From Spirochaetia bacterium (lineage in GTDB: Bacteria > Spirochaetota > Spirochaetia > Sphaerochaetales > Sphaerochaetaceae), in NCBI GenBank assembly GCA_900769955.1, contig CAAGIP010000086.1:1-11777 (forward strand): DNA of 11,777 nt, read 5' to 3'. Below the pieces are notes generated by a model. It saw nothing but the letters and a program-made list of their open reading frames with translations, was not told the DNA's origin and made no database searches. A program made the position numbers and the translations under genes. Of this stretch, positions 4,796-11,777 are shown piece after piece; within the stretch, counting starts at the first letter, position 1, and the number at the start of each line of letters is the position of its first letter.

Positions 4796-7051
4796 TCATT
4801 TCGGAGAAGAGGAGTTTTGCTTAAGTTTTATCTTATTTAGCTTCCTGTTGAGCTTCAGAAGATCCTCCTTCGTGAATGTCAGCCCAATTGTTCCTGCCAT
4901 TGATGAAACCCTGAGGGGCGTGAATGATCCGATCATCTTCATTATGTCCGGATTCTTTGCAATCGACGATGCGGGATTTCCGTCACTCTTCTTCCGTTTG
5001 ATCTTTCTGAGCTTAGAGGCAATGAACATCATAAGCACGGCCTTTCCCCTGAAGGTTGCCATAATGTCACTGAGCTTTGTGTTAAGTGAGCAGTAGCCTT
5101 CCTTCTCAGTGATATCAAACCAGTTCAGGATCGCACCCTTCTCGCGGAGACGGTACGCTTCATTGAACTTATCAACCTTCCTGATCATGCTCTCATCGCT
5201 GTACTCTCCGGCGACTGCACGGAGTGTGGTCTCTCCCTTATTGGGAACGGAGAAGCGGAAGAAGTGGTCTTCTGCCTTCTTAGTCTCAAATGGTTCTCCG
5301 TTTACATAGAGCGTGACTTCGGGAAGGTTGGAATATACTGTCACTTTCGTGACATCCTCAACCCTGTCCACATAGCGCTTTGAGGTAAGGTGCACGAACG
5401 GGTCCTCCGAAAGCCATGCCTTGTATGCATAGAAGGAGTCCTTCTTATACTTCCTGTCAATCGTGACGAGTCCCTTGTGGTTCTGTCCGTTCTCACCGCC
5501 TTCGGCCCTGGCATCGGCACCGAAGTCGAACATGTTCCAGACATGTGTTGCCCAGAGGTACTTTCTTGAGAAGAACTGCTTTATGAGCTCTTCATGGTAA
5601 TATGCCTGATATTCCTCAGTGTAGTCACCCTGTACAGGCTTTGACGTGTGCCAGTTAAGTGCCTCACAGCCATACTCGGAGCAGCCTATGGCCCTTTCCG
5701 GATACTTCTTATGGAACTCATCGAACCACGGTCCGTTCATTGAGGCCTCCCCGCCGTACCAGCCGAAGTAGTGGTTGTAGGAAACGACGTCGGAGAGATG
5801 GACTATCTCTGCATCCATCGGACACATCGTGAGAACCGCCATTGTCGTGAGCCTAGTCTTATCCATCTCATGGACCATGTCGTTCAGGATGCGGTGGTTC
5901 TCAAGAAGATCGGGATCATTGGCATCATTCATCGTTATCTCATTAGAAAGTCCCCATACCACGATTGAAGGATGGTTGTAGTTCTGCATTACAAGTTCCT
6001 TCATCTGTGAAATGGTATTCTCTCTTCCTGTGCTCATGTGCTGTGAGATATATGGGATTTCAGCCCATACGACCATGCCGTACTTATCACAGAGGTCATA
6101 GAAGTACTGATCATGCTGGTAGTGGGCAAGACGAATCGTCGTTGCACCGACTTCCCTTATCAGGGCCATGTCCTCATCATGGTCTTCGCGCGAGATGGCA
6201 TTACCCTTGCCCCATCTGTCCTGATGACGGGAAACACCCCTTAAGGGATACTCTTCACCGTTAAGGATGAAGCCTCTTTCAGGATCGATCTCAAAGGAGC
6301 GGAAGCCTACCCTGCATGATACTTCATCAAGTGTTTCGTCACCCTTGATGAGTTCACACTTAAGTGTGTAGAGATAAGGATCACGTCTTCCGTGCCAGAG
6401 GTGAGGGGAGGGAACTGAAAGTGTTACGGAAGTGTTTTCAGTAACTTCTTTTGAAACGGTACTGCCTTCTGCATCAGAGAGTGTGTATCTTATCTGCTCA
6501 TCACTCTTACCCGTGACGAATACCTTAACGTCGAGGGAACCTTCAGTGTGGGGTGTTGCCATCACACCGGGTGCACCATAACAGTCAAGGTCAAAGTGAA
6601 CTGAAGGAACCGAGATGATGTTCACATCCCTGTAAATGCCGCCGTAGAAGGTGAAGTCGGCCATCTGTGGATATACTGTTCTGTTTGGGCTGTTATCAAC
6701 CTGGATGACGAGCAGATTTTCTGCTTTCGTATCCTTTGGAAGAAGTACACGGAAAGTTGAATATCCTCCGTCATGGTGTGCAAGGTGCTCACCGTTGAAG
6801 AAGACGTCCGCTGAGGAGTTCGCGCCGTTTACTTCAAGGTAATTATCACGGCCTTCAGGCAGCTCTTCCGGTGTGAGGACTTTTGCATAGGTGGCCTTTC
6901 CCCTCCAGTAGTCATTACCGCCATCCATACCGTCCACAGCGTTCCAGCTGTGCGGAAGTGAAATAAGTTCCCATGAACGGTCGAATTCCGAAGGTATATC
7001 AGATGTCTTCCTGAACGCCCAGAGCGCGTTGATATTGATTGTATTTCTCAT
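4796..7051 (-). CDS. Glycoside hydrolase family 2 enzyme, beta-galactosidase-like
   Basis: This 751-residue protein has the GH2 order: jelly-roll sugar-binding domain (about 1-150), immunoglobulin-like domain (about 150-255), then a TIM barrel (about 255-550). Catalytic residues are visible: the acid/base E371 in VVWGLSNE and the nucleophile E459 in CSEYG. WNMFDFG (505-511) is another family landmark. There is no signal peptide, so it acts in the cytosol on sugar brought in by the symporter encoded 9 bases upstream. Beta-galactosidase is most likely; beta-glucuronidase or another beta-glycosidase is possible. After an Ig-like stretch (about 555-625) a lysine-rich helical tail (about 640-745) carries DIMA, NPDIMKMIGSF and FTKEDLLKLN. 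This resembles a C-terminal module I recall at the ends of other carbohydrate-active enzymes. The start has AAGGAG five bases upstream, overlapping the symporter stop. Confidence 0.9.
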   Translation of the reverse strand: MRNTININALWAFRKTSDIPSEFDRSWELISLPHSWNAVDGMDGGNDYWRGKATYAKVLTPEELPEGRDNYLEVNGANSSADVFFNGEHLAHHDGGYSTFRVLLPKDTKAENLLVIQVDNSPNRTVYPQMADFTFYGGIYRDVNIISVPSVHFDLDCYGAPGVMATPHTEGSLDVKVFVTGKSDEQIRYTLSDAEGSTVSKEVTENTSVTLSVPSPHLWHGRRDPYLYTLKCELIKGDETLDEVSCRVGFRSFEIDPERGFILNGEEYPLRGVSRHQDRWGKGNAISREDHDEDMALIREVGATTIRLAHYQHDQYFYDLCDKYGMVVWAEIPYISQHMSTGRENTISQMKELVMQNYNHPSIVVWGLSNEITMNDANDPDLLENHRILNDMVHEMDKTRLTTMAVLTMCPMDAEIVHLSDVVSYNHYFGWYGGEASMNGPWFDEFHKKYPERAIGCSEYGCEALNWHTSKPVQGDYTEEYQAYYHEELIKQFFSRKYLWATHVWNMFDFGADARAEGGENGQNHKGLVTIDRKYKKDSFYAYKAWLSEDPFVHLTSKRYVDRVEDVTKVTVYSNLPEVTLYVNGEPFETKKAEDHFFRFSVPNKGETTLRAVAGEYSDESMIRKVDKFNEAYRLREKGAILNWFDITEKEGYCSLNTKLSDIMATFRGKAVLMMFIASKLRKIKRKKSDGNPASSIAKNPDIMKMIGSFTPLRVSSMAGTIGLTFTKEDLLKLNRKLNKIKLKQNSSSPK

Positions 7052-7060
7052 CTCGTCTCC

Positions 7061-8458
7061 TTATTTGTTTTCTCCGTGAAGTGCCTTGAGCTTTCTCACG
7101 TTTTCATCAACCGTCTTCTTGTGAAGCGGATACCAGAACCAGAGGATTGCGGCAAGCAGGATAAAACCTACTGCGGGAACCAGTGTGGAGATATTGAATA
7201 TACCTTCCGTTACCGTCTTTTCAAATGCTGTTTCAGTTGTGTAACCGATCATTGAAAGGAGGGCGCCGGAAAGGCCTGCGGAAAGTGCCTGTCCCAGCTT
7301 TCTTGCAAATGAGTAGAGTGCATACACGCTTCCGTCTTCCCTGATGCCGTTTCTGAGCTCCGCGTCATCGATGACATCGGTAATGAGTGCCCAGCATATC
7401 ATGGAGAAGATTCCGAGCCCCAGCCAGCAGAGGCACTGAAGTGCCACGAAAACCCAGACGTTTGCTGGTCTGACTATGAAGAGGATGACACCTACCGCAC
7501 CTGCGAAAAGGTTGGAGACAACTGAAAGCTCAGCCTTTCCGAACTTCCTTGCAAGGGGCTTTGCAACTATTGCCGCCACGATCATGCCGCCCATCATTGC
7601 AAGAGAGGACATGGACTGTGCGGTTGCATTCCTGTAGTAGTTGGGGTATACGTATCCGGCCATGGACTGCTGTGTGAGCTGTGCAAGGAGCATCACGACG
7701 GAAGCTGCGATGATACTGATGAGTGAGCGGTTGGCGAGTGCGTTCTTAAGCATGACTCCGACTGAGTTGTTCTTCATCTTAGCTTCGTCAACCACGGGTA
7801 TGACTCTTTCAGTAGTGAGTGTGTAGCATAGGAGGTAACAGCCTACGGCAAGAACGGAAAACACGCCTGCGATAAGGGTGAATCTTCCGCCGTTGAGCAC
7901 TACATCCCCGTTGGAAAGTGTATCGTATGCCACGAGGGGAACCCCGATCGAGATTATCATGCCGGCTGCCATGCCGCCCATAGTCCTGAATGATGAGAGG
8001 GACTGCCTGTCATCGGGCTCTGCAGAGATGGCGCTTGCCATTGAGCCGTAGGGGATGTTGATCGAGGTGTAGAACACTGAACCCCAGAGGATGTAGGTGA
8101 CAAAGAGGTATGCGATCTTAAATGCCATGGGCATGCCTGCAAGCGATGACTGGTAGATTAAAAATGATGCGATTGCCACGGGACCGCACATTCTCCTGAT
8201 CCAGGGGCGGAACTTACCGTTTTTACCCACCTTTGACCTGTCACAGATGCGTCCCATTGCCACATCGGTGAATGCATCGACGAATCTTGCGATCATCATT
8301 ACGAGTCCGACGACGGCGGCATTGACGCCCATAACGTCGGTGTAGAACTTGAGCAGGAATGATGATGAGAGGATGAAGGTGAAGTCGTTTCCGAAGTCAC
8401 CGAAGAGGTATCCGAGCTTGTCCCTCATTCCAAATGGTCTTACTTCCTTTTTTGCCAT
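7061..8458 (-). CDS. GPH-family sugar:cation symporter (MFS superfamily)
   Basis: This 465-residue protein has about 12 hydrophobic segments and is typical in length for the glycoside-pentoside-hexuronide family (MelB, XynB and LacS transporter domain). Family signatures are the N-terminal D61-x3-D65-x3-G-x3-D73 helix II motif, followed by KFRPW (residues 82-86), and NIPYGSM with DDRQSLSSFR after helix IV. The aspartates of helix II coordinate the coupling cation in MelB. It would bring a glycoside across the inner membrane with Na+ or H+. I chose ATG 8458 because AAAGGAG lies 11 bases upstream and MAKKEVRPFGMRDKLGYLFGD is the expected start. The frame stays open to 8554, but that extension would run through the regulatory repeats. 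It is the first gene of a two-gene operon with the GH2 enzyme. Confidence 0.93.
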   Translation of the reverse strand: MAKKEVRPFGMRDKLGYLFGDFGNDFTFILSSSFLLKFYTDVMGVNAAVVGLVMMIARFVDAFTDVAMGRICDRSKVGKNGKFRPWIRRMCGPVAIASFLIYQSSLAGMPMAFKIAYLFVTYILWGSVFYTSINIPYGSMASAISAEPDDRQSLSSFRTMGGMAAGMIISIGVPLVAYDTLSNGDVVLNGGRFTLIAGVFSVLAVGCYLLCYTLTTERVIPVVDEAKMKNNSVGVMLKNALANRSLISIIAASVVMLLAQLTQQSMAGYVYPNYYRNATAQSMSSLAMMGGMIVAAIVAKPLARKFGKAELSVVSNLFAGAVGVILFIVRPANVWVFVALQCLCWLGLGIFSMICWALITDVIDDAELRNGIREDGSVYALYSFARKLGQALSAGLSGALLSMIGYTTETAFEKTVTEGIFNISTLVPAVGFILLAAILWFWYPLHKKTVDENVRKLKALHGENK

Positions 8459-8480
8459 TTTGTTAATTACTCCTTTTGTA

Positions 8481-8491
8481 AGAATAGGATA
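8481..8491 (-). promoter_or_regulatory. Candidate -10 region of the symporter-glycosidase promoter
   Basis: Read on the minus strand, TATCCT (8491-8486) and TATTCT (8486-8481) are imperfect -10 hexamers, 25-40 bases before the symporter start. Neither has a recognisable -35 hexamer at 17 bp. A weak -35 with an activator site just upstream is typical of promoters that depend on an AraC-type activator. The exact hexamer is uncertain. Confidence 0.35.
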
Positions 8492-8512
8492 ATCCCGGTT
8501 CTGAGTTTTCCT

Positions 8513-8546
8513 TTTGAAATATTTTGCTTCAGATTTGAAATATTTT
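8513..8546. promoter_or_regulatory. Tandem 13-bp direct repeats at 21-bp spacing, candidate AraC-type operator
   Basis: TTTGAAATATTTT occurs perfectly at 8513-8525 and 8534-8546, a 21-bp period or two helical turns. A degenerate third copy (AATGGAATATTCA, 8554-8566) overlaps the AraC start codon. Direct repeats at about 21 bp are the standard binding arrangement of AraC-family proteins, for example araI1/araI2. Relative to the symporter promoter the proximal repeat lies about where a -35 box would be. One bound regulator could therefore activate the minus-strand operon and repress its own gene. Confidence 0.68.
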
Positions 8547-8565
8547 ACCAACAAATGGAATATTC

Positions 8566-9705
8566 ATGAGAAAATTAGGCATGGACATACTTTCGTATAC
8601 CAGAGAAGTGCTTTCGCGGATGATGATCGGCATGGAGATCGGGAGGGACGGCGAATTCAGTAATCCTCATATAAGGGAGATATTAGGCAGTATACAGCTG
8701 CCTGAAGAACGTGAGGTGATAAATATAGTATCTCTTTTTGAGATTCGTTTCATAATGTTCCGACTTATGGAGGAATTCGTATTCGTTGGGCCATATCTCA
8801 CACGTTATCTTTCTGAGGCCGATATCGATGAAAAAACATTGTCTGAACTGGGTGCTGAGAAAAGCCGGATAATGAATATTCCGGTAATCTCAGATGCAGG
8901 TGTCTTCAGAGTGCTGATGCACACTCTCTTTGATACCCTTTGGGGGCGGGATAATTACTGCTGGAAGACAGTTGATGACAGGGCGAATGTAAGTATTACT
9001 TCCTTAGCGGACGATATTGAGTATTTCCAGGCTGATGAGATATCACAGAGGTACAAAGCAGAGGCGCGTCTGCTTGATGCGGTGCGGAGGTTTGATATGG
9101 ACTATATTGAGAGAATTTCTTCTGAAATGGCAGTCGGAAGCGCTGTGGAAAAAAGGAATAACAATCCAGTCCGGAATATCCAGAACTACTCGATCATCAT
9201 GAACACGCTTCTCAGAAAGACCGCATATGATGCAGGGGTGGCCGCAGTATATGTTGACAGACTTTCCTCGATGTTTGGCCGAAGGATAGAGAAGGTGTCC
9301 ACATCAATGGCCGTGTCGCATCTGATGAAGGAAATGCTTACCGAATACGCCCTTCTTATCAGAAGCTACTCCTGGGACGGTTATCCGACGGGAATTAAGG
9401 CAGTCCTATTCACAATAGACAGCAGATACAGGGATCATCTGACTCTGGAAGAGCTTTCCAGGGTGGCAGGTGTATCTCCTTCCTACCTTTCCCGTCTCTT
9501 TTCAAAAGTGCTCGGGAAGTCACTGTCTGAGTATGTCAATGAGGTTCGCATCACAAAAAGTCTGAAAATGCTGAGAAATCCTGATCTATCCGTGGCTTAT
9601 GCTGCGGTTTCATCCGGATTTGAGGATCAGGCATATTACACGCGGACCTTCAGAAAGATAAAGGGTATGACTCCGACTGAGTGGAGAAAAAAACAGGGAA
9701 TGTAA
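8566..9705 (+). CDS. AraC-family transcriptional regulator
   Basis: This 379-residue protein ends in a complete AraC DNA-binding domain: HTH1 about 293-313 (TLEELSRVAGVSPSYLSRLFSK) and HTH2 about 341-362, closing with GMTPTEWRK. The N-terminal 270 residues are helical with no recognisable cupin. A block NPVRNIQNYSIIMNTLLRK (200-218) followed by EYALLIR matches a conserved middle region I recall in many Bacillota AraC regulators, whose ligand is generally unknown. It is divergent to the symporter-GH2 operon, which it most likely activates. ATG 8566 is preceded by only a weak GGAA; ATG 8581 is a possible alternative start. The stop codon lies within the T-run side of the neighbouring terminator. 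Confidence 0.9.
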   Translation: MRKLGMDILSYTREVLSRMMIGMEIGRDGEFSNPHIREILGSIQLPEEREVINIVSLFEIRFIMFRLMEEFVFVGPYLTRYLSEADIDEKTLSELGAEKSRIMNIPVISDAGVFRVLMHTLFDTLWGRDNYCWKTVDDRANVSITSLADDIEYFQADEISQRYKAEARLLDAVRRFDMDYIERISSEMAVGSAVEKRNNNPVRNIQNYSIIMNTLLRKTAYDAGVAAVYVDRLSSMFGRRIEKVSTSMAVSHLMKEMLTEYALLIRSYSWDGYPTGIKAVLFTIDSRYRDHLTLEELSRVAGVSPSYLSRLFSKVLGKSLSEYVNEVRITKSLKMLRNPDLSVAYAAVSSGFEDQAYYTRTFRKIKGMTPTEWRKKQGM

Positions 9706-9730
9706 AAACTGCCCCGGATGAAAGGGGCAG
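9704..9730 (-). terminator. Rho-independent terminator of the amino-acid ABC operon
   Basis: A perfect 7-bp GC-rich stem CTGCCCC (9709-9715) / GGGGCAG (9724-9730) has an 8-base loop. On the minus strand it is followed by five Ts (9708-9704); on the plus strand no T-run follows. It therefore mainly serves the ATPase gene, which ends 5 bases before it. The minus-strand T-run uses the two As of the araC stop codon. Confidence 0.82.
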
Positions 9731-9735
9731 GTATA

Positions 9736-10479
9736 TCAGAGTATGTGGTCGAGGAAGCTTTTGGTCCTTTCACTCTTCGGATGGGTGAACATCTCTTCCG
9801 GAGAGCCTTCCTCAATGATTTCGCCGCTGTCCATGAACACGACCTTGTCGGCAGCGGCTCTTGCAAAGCCCATTTCATGGGTTACAAGGAGCATTGTCGT
9901 TCCGTCCTTGGCCAGGGCAAGCATTACATCGAGAACCTCCTTGATCATCTCGGGGTCGAGGGCCGATGTGGGCTCATCGAAGAGCATCGCCTTGGGGCTC
10001 ATGGCAAGGGAGCGGGCGATGGCAACCCTCTGCTGCTGTCCGCCTGAAAGCTGGTTGGGATGGCTCTTTGCCTTGTCCTTAAGACCGACTTTGTCAAGAA
10101 GCTTCATTGCAAGCTCCTCAGCTTCCTTCTTTTCCATCTTCAGTACCTTACGCGGTGCCAGAGTGATGTTGTCAAGGACAGTAAGGTGGGGAAAGAGGTT
10201 GAAGGACTGGAATACCATTCCCACTTCTTCCCTGATCTTCCTGAGGTCAGTCTTCGGATCGGTGACCTCGACGTCATCGATGAAGATCTTTCCGCTTGTG
10301 GGAGTCTCGAGCATGTTCACGCTCCTGAGGAGGGTGGACTTTCCGGAGCCTGAGGGGCCGATGATGACGACCACTTCACCGTCATTGACGGTAAGGGATG
10401 CATTCTTTACCGCATGGACCGTCCTTATGCCGTTGGCGACGAAGTCCTTGCAAAGGTTCTGTATCTCAATTTTAGCCAT
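9736..10479 (-). CDS. Polar amino-acid ABC transporter ATPase (GlnQ/HisP type)
   Basis: This 247-residue ATPase has all ABC motifs: Walker A GPSGSGKST (41-49), Q-loop Q91, signature LSGGQQQR (144-151), Walker B MLFDEP (165-170, catalytic E169), D-loop SALD and switch H201. The sequence around them, NMLETPTSG and FNLFPHLTVLDNI, is typical of the polar amino-acid uptake subfamily. It would power import by the permease encoded just upstream. Start ATG 10479 (MAKIEIQNL) overlaps the permease stop by 8 bases and has AGAGAGG upstream. An in-frame ATG at 10500 would add seven residues unlike the family and is not preferred. It is the last gene before the operon terminator. Confidence 0.95.
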   Translation of the reverse strand: MAKIEIQNLCKDFVANGIRTVHAVKNASLTVNDGEVVVIIGPSGSGKSTLLRSVNMLETPTSGKIFIDDVEVTDPKTDLRKIREEVGMVFQSFNLFPHLTVLDNITLAPRKVLKMEKKEAEELAMKLLDKVGLKDKAKSHPNQLSGGQQQRVAIARSLAMSPKAMLFDEPTSALDPEMIKEVLDVMLALAKDGTTMLLVTHEMGFARAAADKVVFMDSGEIIEEGSPEEMFTHPKSERTKSFLDHIL

Positions 10480-11326
10480 TCTTGTGCAGCCTCTCTTCAA
10501 GTAATCCGACTAAGCGGGAAAGGATGAGTGTGAAAATCAGGTAGATCAACGCAACCACAAGCATTGTCTCAAGGGAAAGGAATGTCCTGGAGATGTACTC
10601 CCTTCCTTTTCTCAGTATGTCGGCAAGTGCCAGCTGGGAAACAAGGGATGAATCCTTGAGCATTGAAATGAACTCGTTACCGATTGCGGGAAGGATGACC
10701 TTCGCGGTCTGAGGCAGGATGACGTGGATGAAGGCCTGTGTCCTGGTAAGACCAAGTGCGGTTGCGGCTTCCATCTGTCCCTTGGGGATTGCCTGAATAC
10801 CGGCCCTTACGATTTCACCCATATATGCACCGAAGCAGATTGAAAGCGCTATGATGGCGGCGATCATGCCTTCGATGTGGAAGAAGCGTCCGAGGGCATA
10901 GTAGATGAAGATGAGCTGTACGAGAAGCGGGATACCTCTGATGAACTCAACGTAAACACCGCTTATCATGTTGATGACATGGTGTCTCGATACGGATCCC
11001 AGTCCAGTGAACACACCTATGATCACGGCTCCGATGATTGCGAGTATCGTTACTTCAAAAGTTACCGGTGCACCCTTTATGCACACGATGAAGATCTCGC
11101 GGTACGGATCAGGTCTGAAGATGACTAAAAACAGAAGGACAGCCAGCGCAAGGAAGAACGTAATGCGCCAGCTGGTCATCAGGTGTTTCTCACCCTTCTT
11201 GGGGATAAGGGGACCATCGGTCATTGTGATGGTCTGAACTTTCTCGTCCCTTGTGGGATCGACAGAGACTACCTTTTTCCTGATAGTCTCTGTCTTAACG
11301 AGAGTTTCAATACTCTTGTTGTCCAT
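10472..11326 (-). CDS. Polar amino-acid ABC transporter permease (HisM/GlnP family)
   Basis: This 284-residue inner-membrane protein has about five transmembrane segments (roughly 54-70, 90-112, 134-147, 154-172, 253-275). The cytoplasmic EAA loop that docks on the ATPase is clear: EAATALGLTRTQAFIHVILPQ (186-206). The blocks GVYVEFIRGIPLLVQLIF and NEFISMLKDSSLVS are family hallmarks. It probably forms a homodimeric channel, since only one permease gene is present. Unusual is a charged cytosolic N-terminal extension of about 50 residues before the first membrane helix, longer than in typical GlnP/HisM proteins. Start ATG 11326 follows AGGAG, which overlaps the stop of the binding-protein gene. 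Confidence 0.94.
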   Translation of the reverse strand: MDNKSIETLVKTETIRKKVVSVDPTRDEKVQTITMTDGPLIPKKGEKHLMTSWRITFFLALAVLLFLVIFRPDPYREIFIVCIKGAPVTFEVTILAIIGAVIIGVFTGLGSVSRHHVINMISGVYVEFIRGIPLLVQLIFIYYALGRFFHIEGMIAAIIALSICFGAYMGEIVRAGIQAIPKGQMEAATALGLTRTQAFIHVILPQTAKVILPAIGNEFISMLKDSSLVSQLALADILRKGREYISRTFLSLETMLVVALIYLIFTLILSRLVGLLEERLHKNG

Positions 11327-11334
11327 TTCTTCTC

Positions 11335-11777
11335 CTAGAGAATGTTATACTTTTTGTAGAGGGCATCCATCGTGCCGTTTTCCTTAAGCTTTGCAATGGA
11401 AGAGTTGATCAGGTCAAGAAGTTCCTTGTCGCCTTTTTTGACTGCGATTGCGATTTCCTCGATCTCGCTGCTGGCCTCACCGGTGACTGCAAGCTTGTTG
11501 GCATAGTTGTCATTTGCAAGCACGAAGTCGGAAGCGATCAGGGAGTCACATACACATGCATCAAGGTTGCCGTTGATCATGTCCTCAATTGCAAGGCCGA
11601 TTGAATCATATGCCTTGATCGTGACATCCTTGTTTGCTTCAACGGCGAAGTGACCTGTGGTACCCATCTGGACGCCTACCTTCTTGCCTGAAAGGGCATC
11701 AAGGCTGTTGAGGCTGTCGTTACCCTTCATTGTGATGATCGACTGCTTGATGGTGAAGAGTGTGTCTGAGAAGTCGA
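11335..11777 (-). CDS. Amino-acid ABC transporter substrate-binding protein (partial, N-terminus beyond window)
   Basis: The frame stays open to the window edge on its 5' side, so only the C-terminal 146 residues are seen. They begin DFSDTLFTIKQSIIT and continue SLDALSGKKVGVQMGTTG and then LDACVCDSLIASDFVL. The end is KLKENGTMDALYKKYNIL. This is the C-terminal lobe and closing strand of solute-binding protein family 3 (SBP_bac_3), which captures polar amino acids outside the membrane and delivers them to the permease. An internal ATG at 11730 lies in the middle of the fold and is not the real start. The signal peptide and the Arg/Asp that fix the amino-acid backbone are mostly outside the window, so the ligand cannot be named. 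It lies 8 bases upstream of the permease gene. Confidence 0.93.
   Translation of the reverse strand, partial: DFSDTLFTIKQSIITMKGNDSLNSLDALSGKKVGVQMGTTGHFAVEANKDVTIKAYDSIGLAIEDMINGNLDACVCDSLIASDFVLANDNYANKLAVTGEASSEIEEIAIAVKKGDKELLDLINSSIAKLKENGTMDALYKKYNIL

Noticed and set aside
5341..6264. Several antisense or shifted open frames within the GH2 gene
   Set aside because: The GH2 frame is continuous with intact catalytic residues. The others are low-complexity shadows.
8487..8495. Small palindrome GGAT-A-ATCC near the symporter promoter, resembling the TGGAT half-sites of the LacI operon
   Set aside because: Different spacing (1 base instead of 6) and only 4-bp arms. Too weak to claim cross-regulation.
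8459..8554. N-terminal extension of the symporter up to ATG 8554
   Set aside because: It lacks a ribosome binding site, is Lys-rich and unlike GPH proteins, and runs through the direct repeats. ATG 8458 has a good AAAGGAG.
9743..10504. Long open frame on the plus strand opposite the ABC ATPase gene
   Set aside because: It is the antisense shadow of a fully motif-supported ATPase and has no recognisable protein features.
1..11777. CRISPR arrays, tRNA or rRNA genes, phage or defence genes
   Set aside because: No regularly spaced repeats, cloverleaf sequences or rRNA motifs were seen on either strand. All long stretches are explained by metabolic, transport and regulatory genes, and no gene-free stretch exceeds 300 bases.

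Overview
The window is from a bacterium of medium G+C, about half by eye. Genes are tightly packed, with strong AAGGAG-type ribosome binding sites, short or overlapping junctions and rho-independent terminators. The AraC-type regulator has a helical middle region with an 'NPxRNxxNY...NTLLRK' block that I associate with Bacillota regulators. The amino-acid ABC operon and the GPH transporter plus GH2 pair also fit an anaerobic, gut- or rumen-type Bacillota such as Erysipelotrichales or Lachnospirales. A spirochaete such as Sphaerochaeta cannot be excluded. The lineage call is inference.

Layout. (1) Bases 1-205 hold the 3' end of an IS200/IS605-family Y1 transposase, then an imperfect hairpin that is probably part of the element's right end. 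(2) Bases 259-1312 carry a GNAT acetyltransferase and a HAD phosphatase that overlap by 11 bases. (3) Bases 1347-4754 form a self-contained three-gene unit: a sigma70-like promoter, inverted repeats against the start codon of a LacI-family regulator, a divergent triosephosphate isomerase paralogue, a LarA (DUF2088) nickel-pincer-type protein, and a terminator. (4) Bases 4796-8458 on the minus strand carry a GPH-family sugar symporter followed by a cytosolic GH2 glycosidase. A divergent AraC-family regulator (8566-9705) faces them across 107 bases that hold a perfect 13-bp direct repeat at 21-bp spacing. (5) Bases 9704-11777 on the minus strand carry a polar amino-acid ABC importer in the order substrate-binding protein (cut by the window edge), permease, ATPase, then a terminator.

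How the genes work together. The symporter probably imports a beta-galactoside-like sugar or short glycoside. The GH2 enzyme has no signal peptide and would cleave it in the cytosol, with the AraC protein probably acting as the substrate-responsive regulator. The LacI unit looks like a separate catabolic step. The TIM-like protein keeps the catalytic Lys, His and Glu but has altered loops 3, 7 and 8. The LarA-like protein keeps the cofactor lysine and the nickel-ligand histidine but has Asn where LarA has its second catalytic His. The pair therefore looks retuned for substrates other than triose phosphate and lactate. This module is the best candidate for an undescribed pathway in the window. 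No kinase, dedicated transporter or larB/C/E cofactor gene is visible here, so the pathway cannot be completed from this sequence.
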